DNA from: Planctomycetaceae bacterium
GTDB lineage: Bacteria; Planctomycetota; Planctomycetia; Planctomycetales; Planctomycetaceae
DNA length: 64,000 nucleotides
Reading direction: 5' to 3'
Assembly: GCA_021732995.1 (NCBI GenBank)
Contig: JAKFWA010000023.1
Coordinates: forward strand, 1-64,000
The notes below the pieces were generated by a model. It made no database searches. It was given only the letters and a program-made list of their open reading frames with translations, and was not told the DNA's origin. Both the position numbers and the translations under genes were made by a program. Shown in pieces: positions 52,089 through 60,526 of the stretch (position 1 is its first letter; every line of letters begins with the position of its first letter).

Positions 52089-53654
52089 CTACTGCTGTCC
52101 GCCGCCACCGGCCAGTTGGCCGAGCTTCAGGACAGCTTCCTGAATCTCGAAATGCACAGTCACGCCACGTGGCTGCGGCTTAACTTCCAGAACGATCTCA
52201 TCGTTGCCGTTCTCCAGAATCTCTTCGGCCTTCTCGATCATGGCCGCGTTGGAATCGTCCTTGAAGAGCGGCAGAGCTGCTCCCAGTCCAATGCTCAGCG
52301 AGATCGGGGCGGCTTCGGAATCTTCATCGGCTTCGACGTCCAGAGCGGCCTTCACACCGTTCAGCGCCTGCGAGCCGAACGAGAACACGATGCGGTCACT
52401 GTCGATCGCAAAGTTCAGAACCGAGTTCGCACCAAACAGCTTCTTGGCCTGAGGATCAGCAATCTTCGGAGTCACCGCGTGAATCCCCACTTCGTTGTGC
52501 TCGGCAGCGTTCAGCTTCAGGCTGGGATCTTCCGCCTTGGCAGCCAGTTCATCGAAGAGGTCAGACAGGTCGTCGCCGTTTTCCACTCCCACTGCACCCA
52601 CCAGTTGCAGCTTGCCGCGACGGTTGTTCGCAACGATGGCGAAGTCAATCGCCTCACCGAAAGCCGCTTTCATGGCGTTCGCGACTTTGCGAGCTTCCTT
52701 CTCGTCCTTCTTGTTGTTGCCCTTCTGCGAAGCTTCCTTGAAGCCTTCCTCAAACGCTGAGGAAAAGCCCTGCTGAATTTCTTTCGAGACTGGAGCCGCC
52801 ATCACAAAGCTGGCGACCGTGTCATCCGTCACCAGGTCGGTGAACGCGCTCTTCACTTTGCTGTAGCTGTCGAACGCTGCGGCCAGAGGTGTGCCTCGGC
52901 GAGCCGTCAGCGACGTATCGATCGCTACAAACTTCTCCTGAGAATCGATGTCGATGCTGATCGAGTAACGAGCCGTATCAGTAATCAGGCTCTTCACCAG
53001 AGCGATACCAATCTCCTGACCGATGCGCTCGCCTTCATTGGCGGGTTCCTTCGCACGTCCACCCTGCTCCGCGCCAATCAGCGCCTGGTCCTTGAACTTC
53101 TTCGGAATCTTCTCAACGTCGATCTCAATCGCGATGTCCGCCTTGGACTTCACCAGCAGAGCTGGCTTGGGCAGGTCATCCAATCCGGCGGGGTTGGGTG
53201 ACAGGAAGTACCACTCGCCGTCATCAATCCCGAACAATGGGTTACCATTCGGCAACGCGTACTCAGTGATCCCTTCTTTGGTCTCCTTCTTCTCGAAGAT
53301 CTTGCCCAGCGTTCCGGCAAACTGCTTGCGGTTCTTGACCGGCACGAACACCACCGGCATGTCTGGATCGCCGGACTCATTCAAGGACATGAAGGCGCCG
53401 ATCGGACGTGCGGGATCAAGCCCTTCAAGTTCCTGGCCTCCAGTGAACTGATTCAGGCCGCCGAGCAGCAACGCTGGCAGAGCCGGCTGACCAACGGTCT
53501 CGCCCAGATACGTTGCGTCCGCAATCAACTCATTCAAGCTCTTGACCGAAACAACAATGATCGGGTCTGCGGCACGGACCCAACTCCCTGTTGCCAGCGC
53601 TCCAATGAACGCTACTCCCATCAACCACCGACGACTGATCGCACTCAACTTCAT
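52089..53654 (-). CDS. Exported protein of unknown function, large
   Basis: A 521-residue exported protein. Start is ATG 53654 with a strong AGGAGGTG; the longer frame adds 44 improbable residues. Signal peptide RRWLMGVAFIGALATGSWVR. The mature part (IIVVSVKSLNELIADATYLG, then LEGLDPARPIGAFMSLNESG and VVFVPVKNRKQFAGTLGKIF) matches a protein type widespread in Planctomycetes without a known function. Two structurally similar halves seem likely. The strong Shine-Dalgarno and terminator suggest high expression. It is Gly/Gln-rich at the very end. Confidence 0.75.
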   Translation of the reverse strand: MKLSAISRRWLMGVAFIGALATGSWVRAADPIIVVSVKSLNELIADATYLGETVGQPALPALLLGGLNQFTGGQELEGLDPARPIGAFMSLNESGDPDMPVVFVPVKNRKQFAGTLGKIFEKKETKEGITEYALPNGNPLFGIDDGEWYFLSPNPAGLDDLPKPALLVKSKADIAIEIDVEKIPKKFKDQALIGAEQGGRAKEPANEGERIGQEIGIALVKSLITDTARYSISIDIDSQEKFVAIDTSLTARRGTPLAAAFDSYSKVKSAFTDLVTDDTVASFVMAAPVSKEIQQGFSSAFEEGFKEASQKGNNKKDEKEARKVANAMKAAFGEAIDFAIVANNRRGKLQLVGAVGVENGDDLSDLFDELAAKAEDPSLKLNAAEHNEVGIHAVTPKIADPQAKKLFGANSVLNFAIDSDRIVFSFGSQALNGVKAALDVEADEDSEAAPISLSIGLGAALPLFKDDSNAAMIEKAEEILENGNDEIVLEVKPQPRGVTVHFEIQEAVLKLGQLAGGGGQQ

Positions 53655-54059
53655 AGCACCTCCTACTGGCAGAATTTCCAAGCCCGCGGTGTACTCACCT
53701 GACCCGCAGACGGTTGGCCCACGTCTGTCTGAAAGGTCGCTGATTCGGGAACGATTCGCAGTCCCGAAGTCGAACGAGCGCGGCAAACACTACCAGCGCT
53801 TTCGAAGTTCGTTCAGGGGCTGATTGGCCCTTCCCTAACGAATTACGACAATCGTCGAACACCTCGCCGCAGACCCACTGTGACCCGGCAGGTCTCGCAA
53901 CGGGCGGATGCAATCACCGTTTCTGACAGCTCGCTGATTATCGCCAACGGTTCGCCGCGCGCACGGGTTGCGTAAACCTTGCGGTGGTCAAAAGGGGTTC
54001 GGTGCACGGCACAGGCGTGTGACACCGAACGCCTTAACTAACCACTGATCCCCAACCCC
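53655..54059. other. Intergenic region with terminator
   Basis: 405 bp between two minus-strand genes. It holds the Gfo/Idh terminator near the left-lying exported protein's upstream neighbour and the strong promoter region of the exported protein gene. No further gene is recognisable. Confidence 0.45.
53997..54030 (-). terminator. Terminator of the Gfo/Idh/MocA gene
   Basis: Stem GTTCGGTG / CACCGAAC with inner pairing, followed on the minus strand by CCCCTTTTG. It lies 30 bases beyond the oxidoreductase stop. Confidence 0.7.
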
Positions 54060-55412
54060 TCAAACAGCGTCCGGTTCCGGATGCTTCCACGGAGCACGAT
54101 ACGGTCGGCGCAACAGCTTGTTGGCCTCAGCGTCACCGGGAACCTGATGCGTCGCAGGATCGAACTTCAGCGAGCGATCCAACTGTTGAGACAGGTTCGC
54201 CAGGATACAGGCCGTGGTGGAAATGTGACCCTGCTCGATGTCCGCAACGGGCTTGCCGCGCATCTCGATCGCCTTGAGCAGATCCTTCATGTGGTACCGG
54301 ATCGCCGGGGCGACGTGCCGTTCCAGATCCTTCTCGGTCTTGTCTTCCGGGAACTGTTCGAGTTCCATCGTGACGTCGCGATGCACGGTTTCGCCCTGCC
54401 CCATAGGGATGAAGTCGTAGCCGTTCACACTGACCTTCAGAGTACCCTTGTCACCGTAGAACGTCGCACCCCACGGGTACTTCGGATCGGGTGAACTTCC
54501 CCAAGTACGGTGCTGCCAGACGACATTCAAGCCGGGGAATTCGAAGGTCGCAGTCTGCGTGTCCGTTATGTTCGACCGGCTGGCCTTGTCCATCAGAATG
54601 CCGCCCGTCGACGAAACGGTTGTCGGCCAACCGAGGTCCATCATCCAGCGCACCATATCGAGCATGTGAATACACATGTCGCCCACAATGCCGTTGCCGT
54701 ACTCCATGAACGCTCGCCAACTTCGCGGATGGACCAACTTGTTGAATGGAATCTTCGGAGCTGGCCCGGCCCACATCTCATAGTCCAGATGCTCGGGCGG
54801 CGCGATGTCCGGCGGATTCTCGCGAGCTCGCATGTGGTAGTAGCAGTAGATCTCGACGAACGCGATCTTGCCGAGTTTGCCTTCGTTGATGAACCGGTCA
54901 CGAGCTTCAGCCAGATGCGGCGTGCTGCGACGCTGAGTGCCCACCTGCACGACCCGCTTGTACTTGCGAGCCGCTGCCAGCATCGACTGCCCTTCGACAA
55001 TGTCGACGCCAATCGGCTTCTGGACGTAGATGTCCGCACCGGCTTTGCAGGCTTCAATCATCGGTAGTGCGTGCCAGTGGTCCGGCGTCGCGATCAGCAC
55101 GATGTCGAGATCCTTCTCCTTCAGCATCTCGCGATAGTCGCCGTATGTGCGCGGCTTCTTCTTTGAGACTTGCCGCTGCGAAACAATGTCCGCCGCTTCA
55201 GCGACCATCTGCTTGTCGACGTCACACAGCGAAACAACATCAACCGGCGCGACCTGAATCAGTCGCAACAGATCGGCTTTGCCGTACCAGCCCGTGCCGA
55301 TCAGACCCACGCGCGGGGCCTTCTTGCTGTCCGCCGACTCGGCGGCATAAGCCCCCGCTGCCAGAGACGCCAAACTCAATCCGCTGGTGGAAAGAAAATT
55401 GCGACGATGCAT
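54060..55412 (-). CDS. Gfo/Idh/MocA-family oxidoreductase, Tat-exported
   Basis: A 450-residue NAD(P)-dependent oxidoreductase-like protein with a twin-arginine-type leader (MHRRNFLSTSGLSLASLAAG). The Rossmann part is APRVGLIGTGWYGKADLLRL, then VVSLCDVDKQMVAEAADIVS, LIATPDHWHALPMIEACKAG and a catalytic-type YVQKPIGVDIVEGQ (EKP replaced by QKP). The C-terminal half is the usual substrate-binding alpha/beta domain (GIVGDMCIHMLDMVRWMMDL). The family acts on sugars and inositols; the substrate here is unknown. Start ATG 55412 after AAGGAGTG. Confidence 0.9.
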   Translation of the reverse strand: MHRRNFLSTSGLSLASLAAGAYAAESADSKKAPRVGLIGTGWYGKADLLRLIQVAPVDVVSLCDVDKQMVAEAADIVSQRQVSKKKPRTYGDYREMLKEKDLDIVLIATPDHWHALPMIEACKAGADIYVQKPIGVDIVEGQSMLAAARKYKRVVQVGTQRRSTPHLAEARDRFINEGKLGKIAFVEIYCYYHMRARENPPDIAPPEHLDYEMWAGPAPKIPFNKLVHPRSWRAFMEYGNGIVGDMCIHMLDMVRWMMDLGWPTTVSSTGGILMDKASRSNITDTQTATFEFPGLNVVWQHRTWGSSPDPKYPWGATFYGDKGTLKVSVNGYDFIPMGQGETVHRDVTMELEQFPEDKTEKDLERHVAPAIRYHMKDLLKAIEMRGKPVADIEQGHISTTACILANLSQQLDRSLKFDPATHQVPGDAEANKLLRRPYRAPWKHPEPDAV

Positions 55413-55692
55413 AGATCACTCCTTAAATCCAGAGAGCGTGCCGGATGAATGGATCAGACTCACGCGACGCACATTAGCGCAGCGAGTTGCTCTCGACCAT
55501 CAGGAAGCCAGTGCCGGATGCCGGAGGCGCGAGCAAAGCGGATTGCCACGCCAAAGGCGCCTGAATTTTTCGTCATGAATTCAGAAAAACGACAACGCAA
55601 CGACATCCTGTTGTGTCCATCGCTCGTTCCGACGCCATCATCTGTGATTGAATCTGATGGCGCCACGCCATCCTCTCCCTTGGTGTCCGCAA

Positions 55693-56451
55693 ATGTCCCT
55701 TGAGCAATCGTCGTGGCCAAGCAGTTCGATCTGCCTGTCGGCCGCATCGTTTGATGTCGAATCGCTGGCCGGAAGAGTCTATCAGCGAACGTGCCGCATG
55801 GATTTCTCGGAGCCGGGCTTTTGCCTCGTCGATGCCGGTCGCTCATTGGACTCCGTCAGCTTTCGGCGTCTGATGGTCGATCTCAAGCAAGCCATGGCGC
55901 GGATTCACGAGTCCGTTCGTGGCCCGACGCTGTCCTATCTCTCAGCCGCCCGCTTCGATCAACAAACGACGACCCGACCGCATCTCGACGGCGGCCCGCC
56001 GGAGTGCTTCCTGATGTTGGGATACGAACCGACCGAAGTAGATTCGGAACTGGAGATTTCGGACTACGCGAAGTGCGCGTTCGACCTCGGTCTGTCTCCT
56101 CAAGAGTTCATGGCTCGACACAACCCGATGTTTCACGCTGGCTATGAGCTGTTGCGTCCCTACGCCACGCGCATTCCATGCTTCTCGAAAACGGCGTTCC
56201 AGATTGTCTGCATCAACAATTCATCCGCACCGCTCTCGCGCGAAAGTCTCGCGTGGCAAGGCACACTCCACACAGCCACGATCCTGACACCCGACGAGTC
56301 CCAGCGGCGAGTTATCAACTCGACGATGATTGCGTCCGTGCCCATCGGCACACCCGATCTGGTCACTGAGGCTCAACAGCAGGAGTTCATCCACACGTCT
56401 GTTGTCCGGCGGAAAGGCTATGACAAAACTCATCTCGACGATGATCAGTAA
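55693..56451 (+). CDS. 2-oxoglutarate/Fe(II) oxygenase-like protein
   Basis: A 252-residue protein of no named family that I recognise, but with the iron-site pattern of non-haem oxygenases: H97 and D99 in RPHLDGGPPECFLMLGYEPT, H193 in TLHTATILTP, and a basic pair R205/R206 thirteen residues on, typical of 2-oxoglutarate binding. It could hydroxylate a protein or small molecule. Start taken at ATG 55693; an earlier in-frame ATG at 55648 would add 15 residues. It faces the SMP-30-like gene pair tail to tail. Confidence 0.6.
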   Translation: MSLEQSSWPSSSICLSAASFDVESLAGRVYQRTCRMDFSEPGFCLVDAGRSLDSVSFRRLMVDLKQAMARIHESVRGPTLSYLSAARFDQQTTTRPHLDGGPPECFLMLGYEPTEVDSELEISDYAKCAFDLGLSPQEFMARHNPMFHAGYELLRPYATRIPCFSKTAFQIVCINNSSAPLSRESLAWQGTLHTATILTPDESQRRVINSTMIASVPIGTPDLVTEAQQQEFIHTSVVRRKGYDKTHLDDDQ

Positions 56452-56504
56452 CAAGCCACACCGCGCCAGCAGACCCGTCCGATGTCGCAACTGGAGCCCC
56501 ATCG

Positions 56505-56861
56505 TTAAGTGAAGAGCAGGCTGCCTACCCAGTCGCGCCCGACCATAACCCAAGGATAGATCGCGACGATTTTCTGCCGAGTGGAATAACCAACGATCTT
56601 GCCGAGTTCTCCATCCGCCTCCCAGCGGAAGATCGGTGTCGCTGGTCCTATTTGTTCAAGCCGCTCCAAGGCCGGGCGAACGGATCGCAAGATGATTGCG
56701 TCCGGACGTTCCTTAGCCAGTGACGCGAAGCGGTCCGCCCAAAACTGTCGGATGTCGCTTTCGGGCACCGCAACCTGGGTGACTTGAAAGTCGCGAATGC
56801 CGGTTTTCGTGAGCTGTTTCTGCACAGTCTCACACGTCGGCAGGCTCAATCGCGAGGTCAT
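56505..56861 (-). CDS. Small protein of unknown function
   Basis: A 118-residue protein without signal peptide or membrane segment. No family recognised. The ATG at 56861 has GGAG five bases upstream. The stop of the upstream SMP-30-like gene lies 10 bases before it, so both genes share a transcript. It is mixed alpha/beta by composition (LPTCETVQKQLTKTGIRDF, FRWEADGELGKIVGYSTRQK). Confidence 0.6.
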   Translation of the reverse strand: MTSRLSLPTCETVQKQLTKTGIRDFQVTQVAVPESDIRQFWADRFASLAKERPDAIILRSVRPALERLEQIGPATPIFRWEADGELGKIVGYSTRQKIVAIYPWVMVGRDWVGSLLFT

Positions 56862-56871
56862 CGTCACTCCA

Positions 56872-57837
56872 CTACTCAGTCAGCCAGGCGGTCGGTACTT
56901 CAAAAATCGGCGTCTCGGGCAGTGATGTGAATTCTGTATCACTGCTGAAAAGACAGCCCGCATTGAGATGTTGAGCCTGCTGGGCCGGCGTCAGACCTTC
57001 ATCAGCCGTGGTCAAAATCAACTTTACACCGCCGTTCGCACGCACCAGTTGCGGACAAGTAACGCGGGGTGATCGGGAGACTTTCCAGACCGCTTCGAGT
57101 TCGCCGTTAAGCGAATACTGACGCGCCTCACCAAACTCGACATCCTGCGGATTATAGAAGGCAATGATGACACTGCGACCGTCCGGCGTCGCGATCATTC
57201 CGTCCGGAAAATCAGAATTCGCTCGCAAGTCGACCACGATCGTCGCCTCTGACAGCGAACCGCGAGAGACATCCAGTTCGTACCGCACCACTGTCTTTGT
57301 GGGGGTGTCGATATCCAGCATAGTCACCTGATCGCCCGCGCCGAGAATGATCTTGCCGTTGGAGCAGGTCTGATCCGATCGCAGCTTGATCAGCTTCCCG
57401 TCCGAACGTCGCCAGAGATACAGGCCCGCCTTTTTCTCGGCGAATTTGAGATCCTTGCAGCCGAACACCAGCCCGCCCGCGAAGGCCACGCCGTCATTGA
57501 TGATCGTGCCTGGGACGCCCTGCTCGACCGGGTCACCGACTGGTTTCCACTTCCGGCCGTCGATGTTGAACAGTCCCAGATGGCGTTCCATTCCGATGAT
57601 GAACGTGCCGCTCTGATTCGTCGGAAATGCAAAACCCGGACGTCCCGGCAACTCGAATCGCTGATTCTTGCCAGTTGCGAAGTCGAACACGTTCAGCGAA
57701 CCCGTCGTCTGTCCGACCCCGTGCTGAATGCTGACCCAACTGAGTTGATGCGAGCCGTATGGGTACGGACCCTCCGGCAAAAACCGCTGAGCTTCAGTTT
57801 CAGGACGAAACAGCAATTCGGTCGTATATTCACGCAT
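56872..57837 (-). CDS. SMP-30/gluconolactonase-like beta-propeller protein
   Basis: A 321-residue protein of the SMP-30/LRE calcium-dependent lactonase fold. There is no signal peptide, so it is cytoplasmic. Landmarks include LFRPETEAQRFLPEGPYPYG, TIINDGVAFAGGLVFGC, LIKLRSDQTCSNGKIILGAG and DFPDGMIATPDGRSVIIAFY with the metal-ligand-type N-D and P-D-G repeats. A sugar-lactone substrate is plausible. It is operonic with the small gene downstream. Confidence 0.82.
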   Translation of the reverse strand: MREYTTELLFRPETEAQRFLPEGPYPYGSHQLSWVSIQHGVGQTTGSLNVFDFATGKNQRFELPGRPGFAFPTNQSGTFIIGMERHLGLFNIDGRKWKPVGDPVEQGVPGTIINDGVAFAGGLVFGCKDLKFAEKKAGLYLWRRSDGKLIKLRSDQTCSNGKIILGAGDQVTMLDIDTPTKTVVRYELDVSRGSLSEATIVVDLRANSDFPDGMIATPDGRSVIIAFYNPQDVEFGEARQYSLNGELEAVWKVSRSPRVTCPQLVRANGGVKLILTTADEGLTPAQQAQHLNAGCLFSSDTEFTSLPETPIFEVPTAWLTE

Positions 57838-57897
57838 GTTGGACCTGCTTCACTTCAGTAGTTACTAGCACGCGGCGGCATCATCGGTCATTCACTC

Positions 57898-57916
57898 CCG
57901 CTCGTGAAGCGAGCGG
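57898..57916. repeat. Short palindrome
   Basis: CCGCTCG / CGAGCGG with a 5-nt loop between the GT2 stop and the SMP-30-like gene start. It may be a weak terminator of the GT2 gene or a dispersed palindrome. Confidence 0.4.
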
Positions 57917-57988
57917 CTGAACATAGGCCGCGACGCCCGCGAAGGGCACGAGGCAAAAAGCAGGCCCGCTCACACCCCTGGATCGAAG

Positions 57989-58876
57989 TCAGTCAGCGAT
58001 GCCGTAACGCACGATGCACCACAGAGCCTTCAGGCCGTCCTTCCAGGTGATCTTCTTACCCTGCTCGTAGGTGCGACCGGAGTAGCTGACGGAGATTTCA
58101 TAGACACGGAAGTGGTGTCGCGCGACGCGGGCGGCGAGTTCGGGCTCGATACCAAACCGTTCCTGAGCCAGCTTCGGGCCGATGGCGTCCACTACCTCAC
58201 GTGTGAAGAGCTTGTAGCAGGTCTCCATGTCGGTCAGGTTCAGATTCGAAAAGCAGTTGGACAGCGTCGTCAGCATCTTGTTGGCGACATAGTGCCAGAA
58301 GTAGAGCACTCGATGCGGTTGATCACCGAGGAAGCGGCTGCCGAAAACCACATCGGCCTGACCTTCCACAATCGGTCGCATCAACCGGGGATATTCAGCG
58401 GGGTCGTATTCCAGATCCGCGTCCTGAATCAGCGCGATCTGCCCGCGCACGGCGCCGAATCCCGTCTTAACGGCGGCACCTTTGCCGCGATTGACTTCGT
58501 GATAGATGAATGTGACGCGGTTGTCGTCCGGGAGCGTCTGCCCAGCCAGTGCGGCTTTAGCCACCCGGTCGCGTTCTTCGTCTTCCAGCGTCTTCAACAT
58601 CTCGCGAGTGCCATCGCGGCTGCAGTCATCAATCAGGATGATTTCTTTACGGACTGGCACCGCCCGTACGCGTTTCAGAATCTCATGAATCGTGTCGCGT
58701 TCGTTGTAGACGGGAATCACCACAGACAGCAGCGTCTCGGGCGGAATGGCGTAGAATCCCAATTGTTTGCAGGCGGCTTCGCCCAGCACTTTCCGCAGCG
58801 AATCGAACCAGGGTTGCGAGTAAGGCAGTAGCTCCGTGTGCGTGCTCTGTGTCAGGTCGGCGATCGAATCGGTCAT
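57989..58876 (-). CDS. Glycosyltransferase family 2, dolichol-phosphate-mannose-synthase-like
   Basis: A 295-residue cytoplasmic-face GT-A enzyme. The nucleotide site is [18 protein letters not shown] (about residues 50-67) and [14 protein letters not shown]. The DXD-like metal site is QDADLEYDP (D152, D154). FGSRFL and [10 protein letters not shown] follow, as in DPM1/polyprenyl-phosphate transferases. There are no membrane helices at the C terminus. It probably transfers sugar to a lipid carrier or envelope glycan. The donor is unknown. Confidence 0.87.
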   Translation of the reverse strand: MTDSIADLTQSTHTELLPYSQPWFDSLRKVLGEAACKQLGFYAIPPETLLSVVIPVYNERDTIHEILKRVRAVPVRKEIILIDDCSRDGTREMLKTLEDEERDRVAKAALAGQTLPDDNRVTFIYHEVNRGKGAAVKTGFGAVRGQIALIQDADLEYDPAEYPRLMRPIVEGQADVVFGSRFLGDQPHRVLYFWHYVANKMLTTLSNCFSNLNLTDMETCYKLFTREVVDAIGPKLAQERFGIEPELAARVARHHFRVYEISVSYSGRTYEQGKKITWKDGLKALWCIVRYGIAD

Positions 58877-59434
58877 TCAGCTGGCTCCCGGGTGCAACAA
58901 GTCATCCGGGCAGTCTATTCGCCAAACCGAGAGGCACCAACATTGCCGACCGAGCCAAATTGCTCAGCGACGTTGCGTTTGAATACAAGTATCGTCCTCT
59001 CACTGACCAGCCGCCCGATGCATCCCATTGGCAGGGAACGCCTCAAACACACCTGTGACACGCCGCGTAAAGGAAGCCATCAACCGCCGTCGATGCCGAG
59101 AACTACTCTTCCGGGTGAACTTCCAGCCTGACGAGTTCTTGTCCCCATCGGGCGTGCGGTTTGCAGTGCGGCAAATCAGCGATGTTGAAAACGGTGCGGC
59201 TGGTTGGAGGCGCTCAACGTTTCGTTTTGAACCGTCATCGCACCGCCCTGCATCTGGCGTCATTCTGCAAAACCACGATTTTGAAATCTCGGATTACTGC
59301 GGTCACGAAGTTGCTCGCTAAGCTGAGGCAGCAAACAGGGATGGGTACGCCCGCCGACCCAACTGGAACGTCAACTGTTGCGGAGTCTTGAGTTCACGGC
59401 CCACTTCGGTGCTCGTTGTTGGAGGATTCAACAG
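58877..59434. other. Divergent intergenic region
   Basis: 558 bp between the GT2 and nucleoside hydrolase genes. A few short frames of 70-97 codons exist on both strands but they lack family matches, SD sequences and consistent codon use. No tRNA or hairpin found. Confidence 0.5.
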
Positions 59435-60391
59435 ATGCCTCGCAAGCTCATCATTGATGCGGACCCCGGAATCGGCGATGCATTGGCGATCGCTCTGGCA
59501 GCAATTGATCCCGCGGTGGATTTAATCGGCGTAACCGCCACTGCAGGCTGCATCTCAGGCCAACTGGCGACTCATAATATCCTGGCTGTGACAGAGGCCG
59601 TGGATCCGAGCAAGTCACCGCGGCTGGGTGGCTCGGACCTGCCCAGGCCAGACTTCGGCAAGATCGGCCACCTGGGATTTATGGACCCGGTGTCGTTGCA
59701 GGGCAACTACGGTCTGGGGTCCGTCGAATTGCCTTATGCCAAACTGCACAACCAGCACGAATCGGCCAAGGTGCTGGTCGATCTGGTCCGCAACCATCCG
59801 CACGAAGTGACCATCCTGACGCTGGGCCCGCTGACGAACATCGAGCGGGCGATTGATCTCGCTCCGGACTTCCTCACGCTGGTCAAAGAACTGGTGTGCT
59901 GCGGTGGATCGATCGGTGTCGGAGGCGATGCAACGGCCTCTGCCGAATTCAATTTCTTTGCGGATCCGTCGGCGGCACAACGTGTCTTGAGAGCACCGGC
60001 CACGAAGACGCTCGTGCCGCTCGACGTCTGCAATCGGCTCATCATGAGCTACGAGATGTTCAATCGCTTCAAGGAGGCAGCCACTTCGCGTCTGCACTGG
60101 TTCTGCACCGAGTTGCTGCCGTTCGCGTTGACGGCACATCACGAGCAACTTGGCCTCGAAGGCATGCCGTTACGCGAGGTGGCCGCGCTGGCCGTGGTTG
60201 CTCAGCACCGTTTCTGCGAAACGCGACCGATGCATGTCGATGTGGAGACAGAGGGCGAACTGACGCGCGGTGCCATCATTTGTGATCGCCGCCGTTCGCT
60301 TCGCAAGCAGCCAAACGTGGACGTCGTGCAGTCACTGGATGTGCAAAGCATCCTCGATTACGTACTTCAGATCAGTCGACTGGCGTCTTAG
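59435..60391 (+). CDS. Nucleoside hydrolase-like protein, atypical metal site
   Basis: A 318-residue cytoplasmic protein of the inosine-uridine nucleoside hydrolase family (usual length). Start ATG 59435 has GGAGG upstream. The N-terminal motif is DADPGIGDALAI where the family has DTDPGxDDA: D8, D10 and D15 are kept but D14 is glycine (G14). Further blocks: TILTLGPLTNIERAIDLAPD, and VDVETEGELTRGAIICDRR. At the second metal/catalytic site the family HDPLA is LREVAA (R247, E248), so both usual ligands are changed. Activity on ribosides may be lost or altered. Confidence 0.85.
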   Translation: MPRKLIIDADPGIGDALAIALAAIDPAVDLIGVTATAGCISGQLATHNILAVTEAVDPSKSPRLGGSDLPRPDFGKIGHLGFMDPVSLQGNYGLGSVELPYAKLHNQHESAKVLVDLVRNHPHEVTILTLGPLTNIERAIDLAPDFLTLVKELVCCGGSIGVGGDATASAEFNFFADPSAAQRVLRAPATKTLVPLDVCNRLIMSYEMFNRFKEAATSRLHWFCTELLPFALTAHHEQLGLEGMPLREVAALAVVAQHRFCETRPMHVDVETEGELTRGAIICDRRRSLRKQPNVDVVQSLDVQSILDYVLQISRLAS

Positions 60392-60445
60392 ATTCACCGG
60401 TTCGGTAACACCAGCGAGTTCGTCATTTCGCTGTGTATTCAACGA

Positions 60446-60490
60446 CTGTGGGCTCGGTTGATAGCAACTGAGCCCACAGACAATTCTTCT
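60446..60490 (+). terminator. Terminator of the nucleoside hydrolase gene
   Basis: A perfect 10-bp stem CTGTGGGCTC / GAGCCCACAG with a 14-nt loop is followed by ATTCTTCTC. It lies between convergent genes and may act on both strands. Confidence 0.7.
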
Positions 60491-60526
60491 CTTCGAGCAG
60501 CGTGACGGTTCCAGTCCTCACCGTAA

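Noticed and set aside
59028-59321. 97-codon open frame in the GT2/nucleoside hydrolase gap
   Set aside because: TTG start, no ribosome binding site, no family character.
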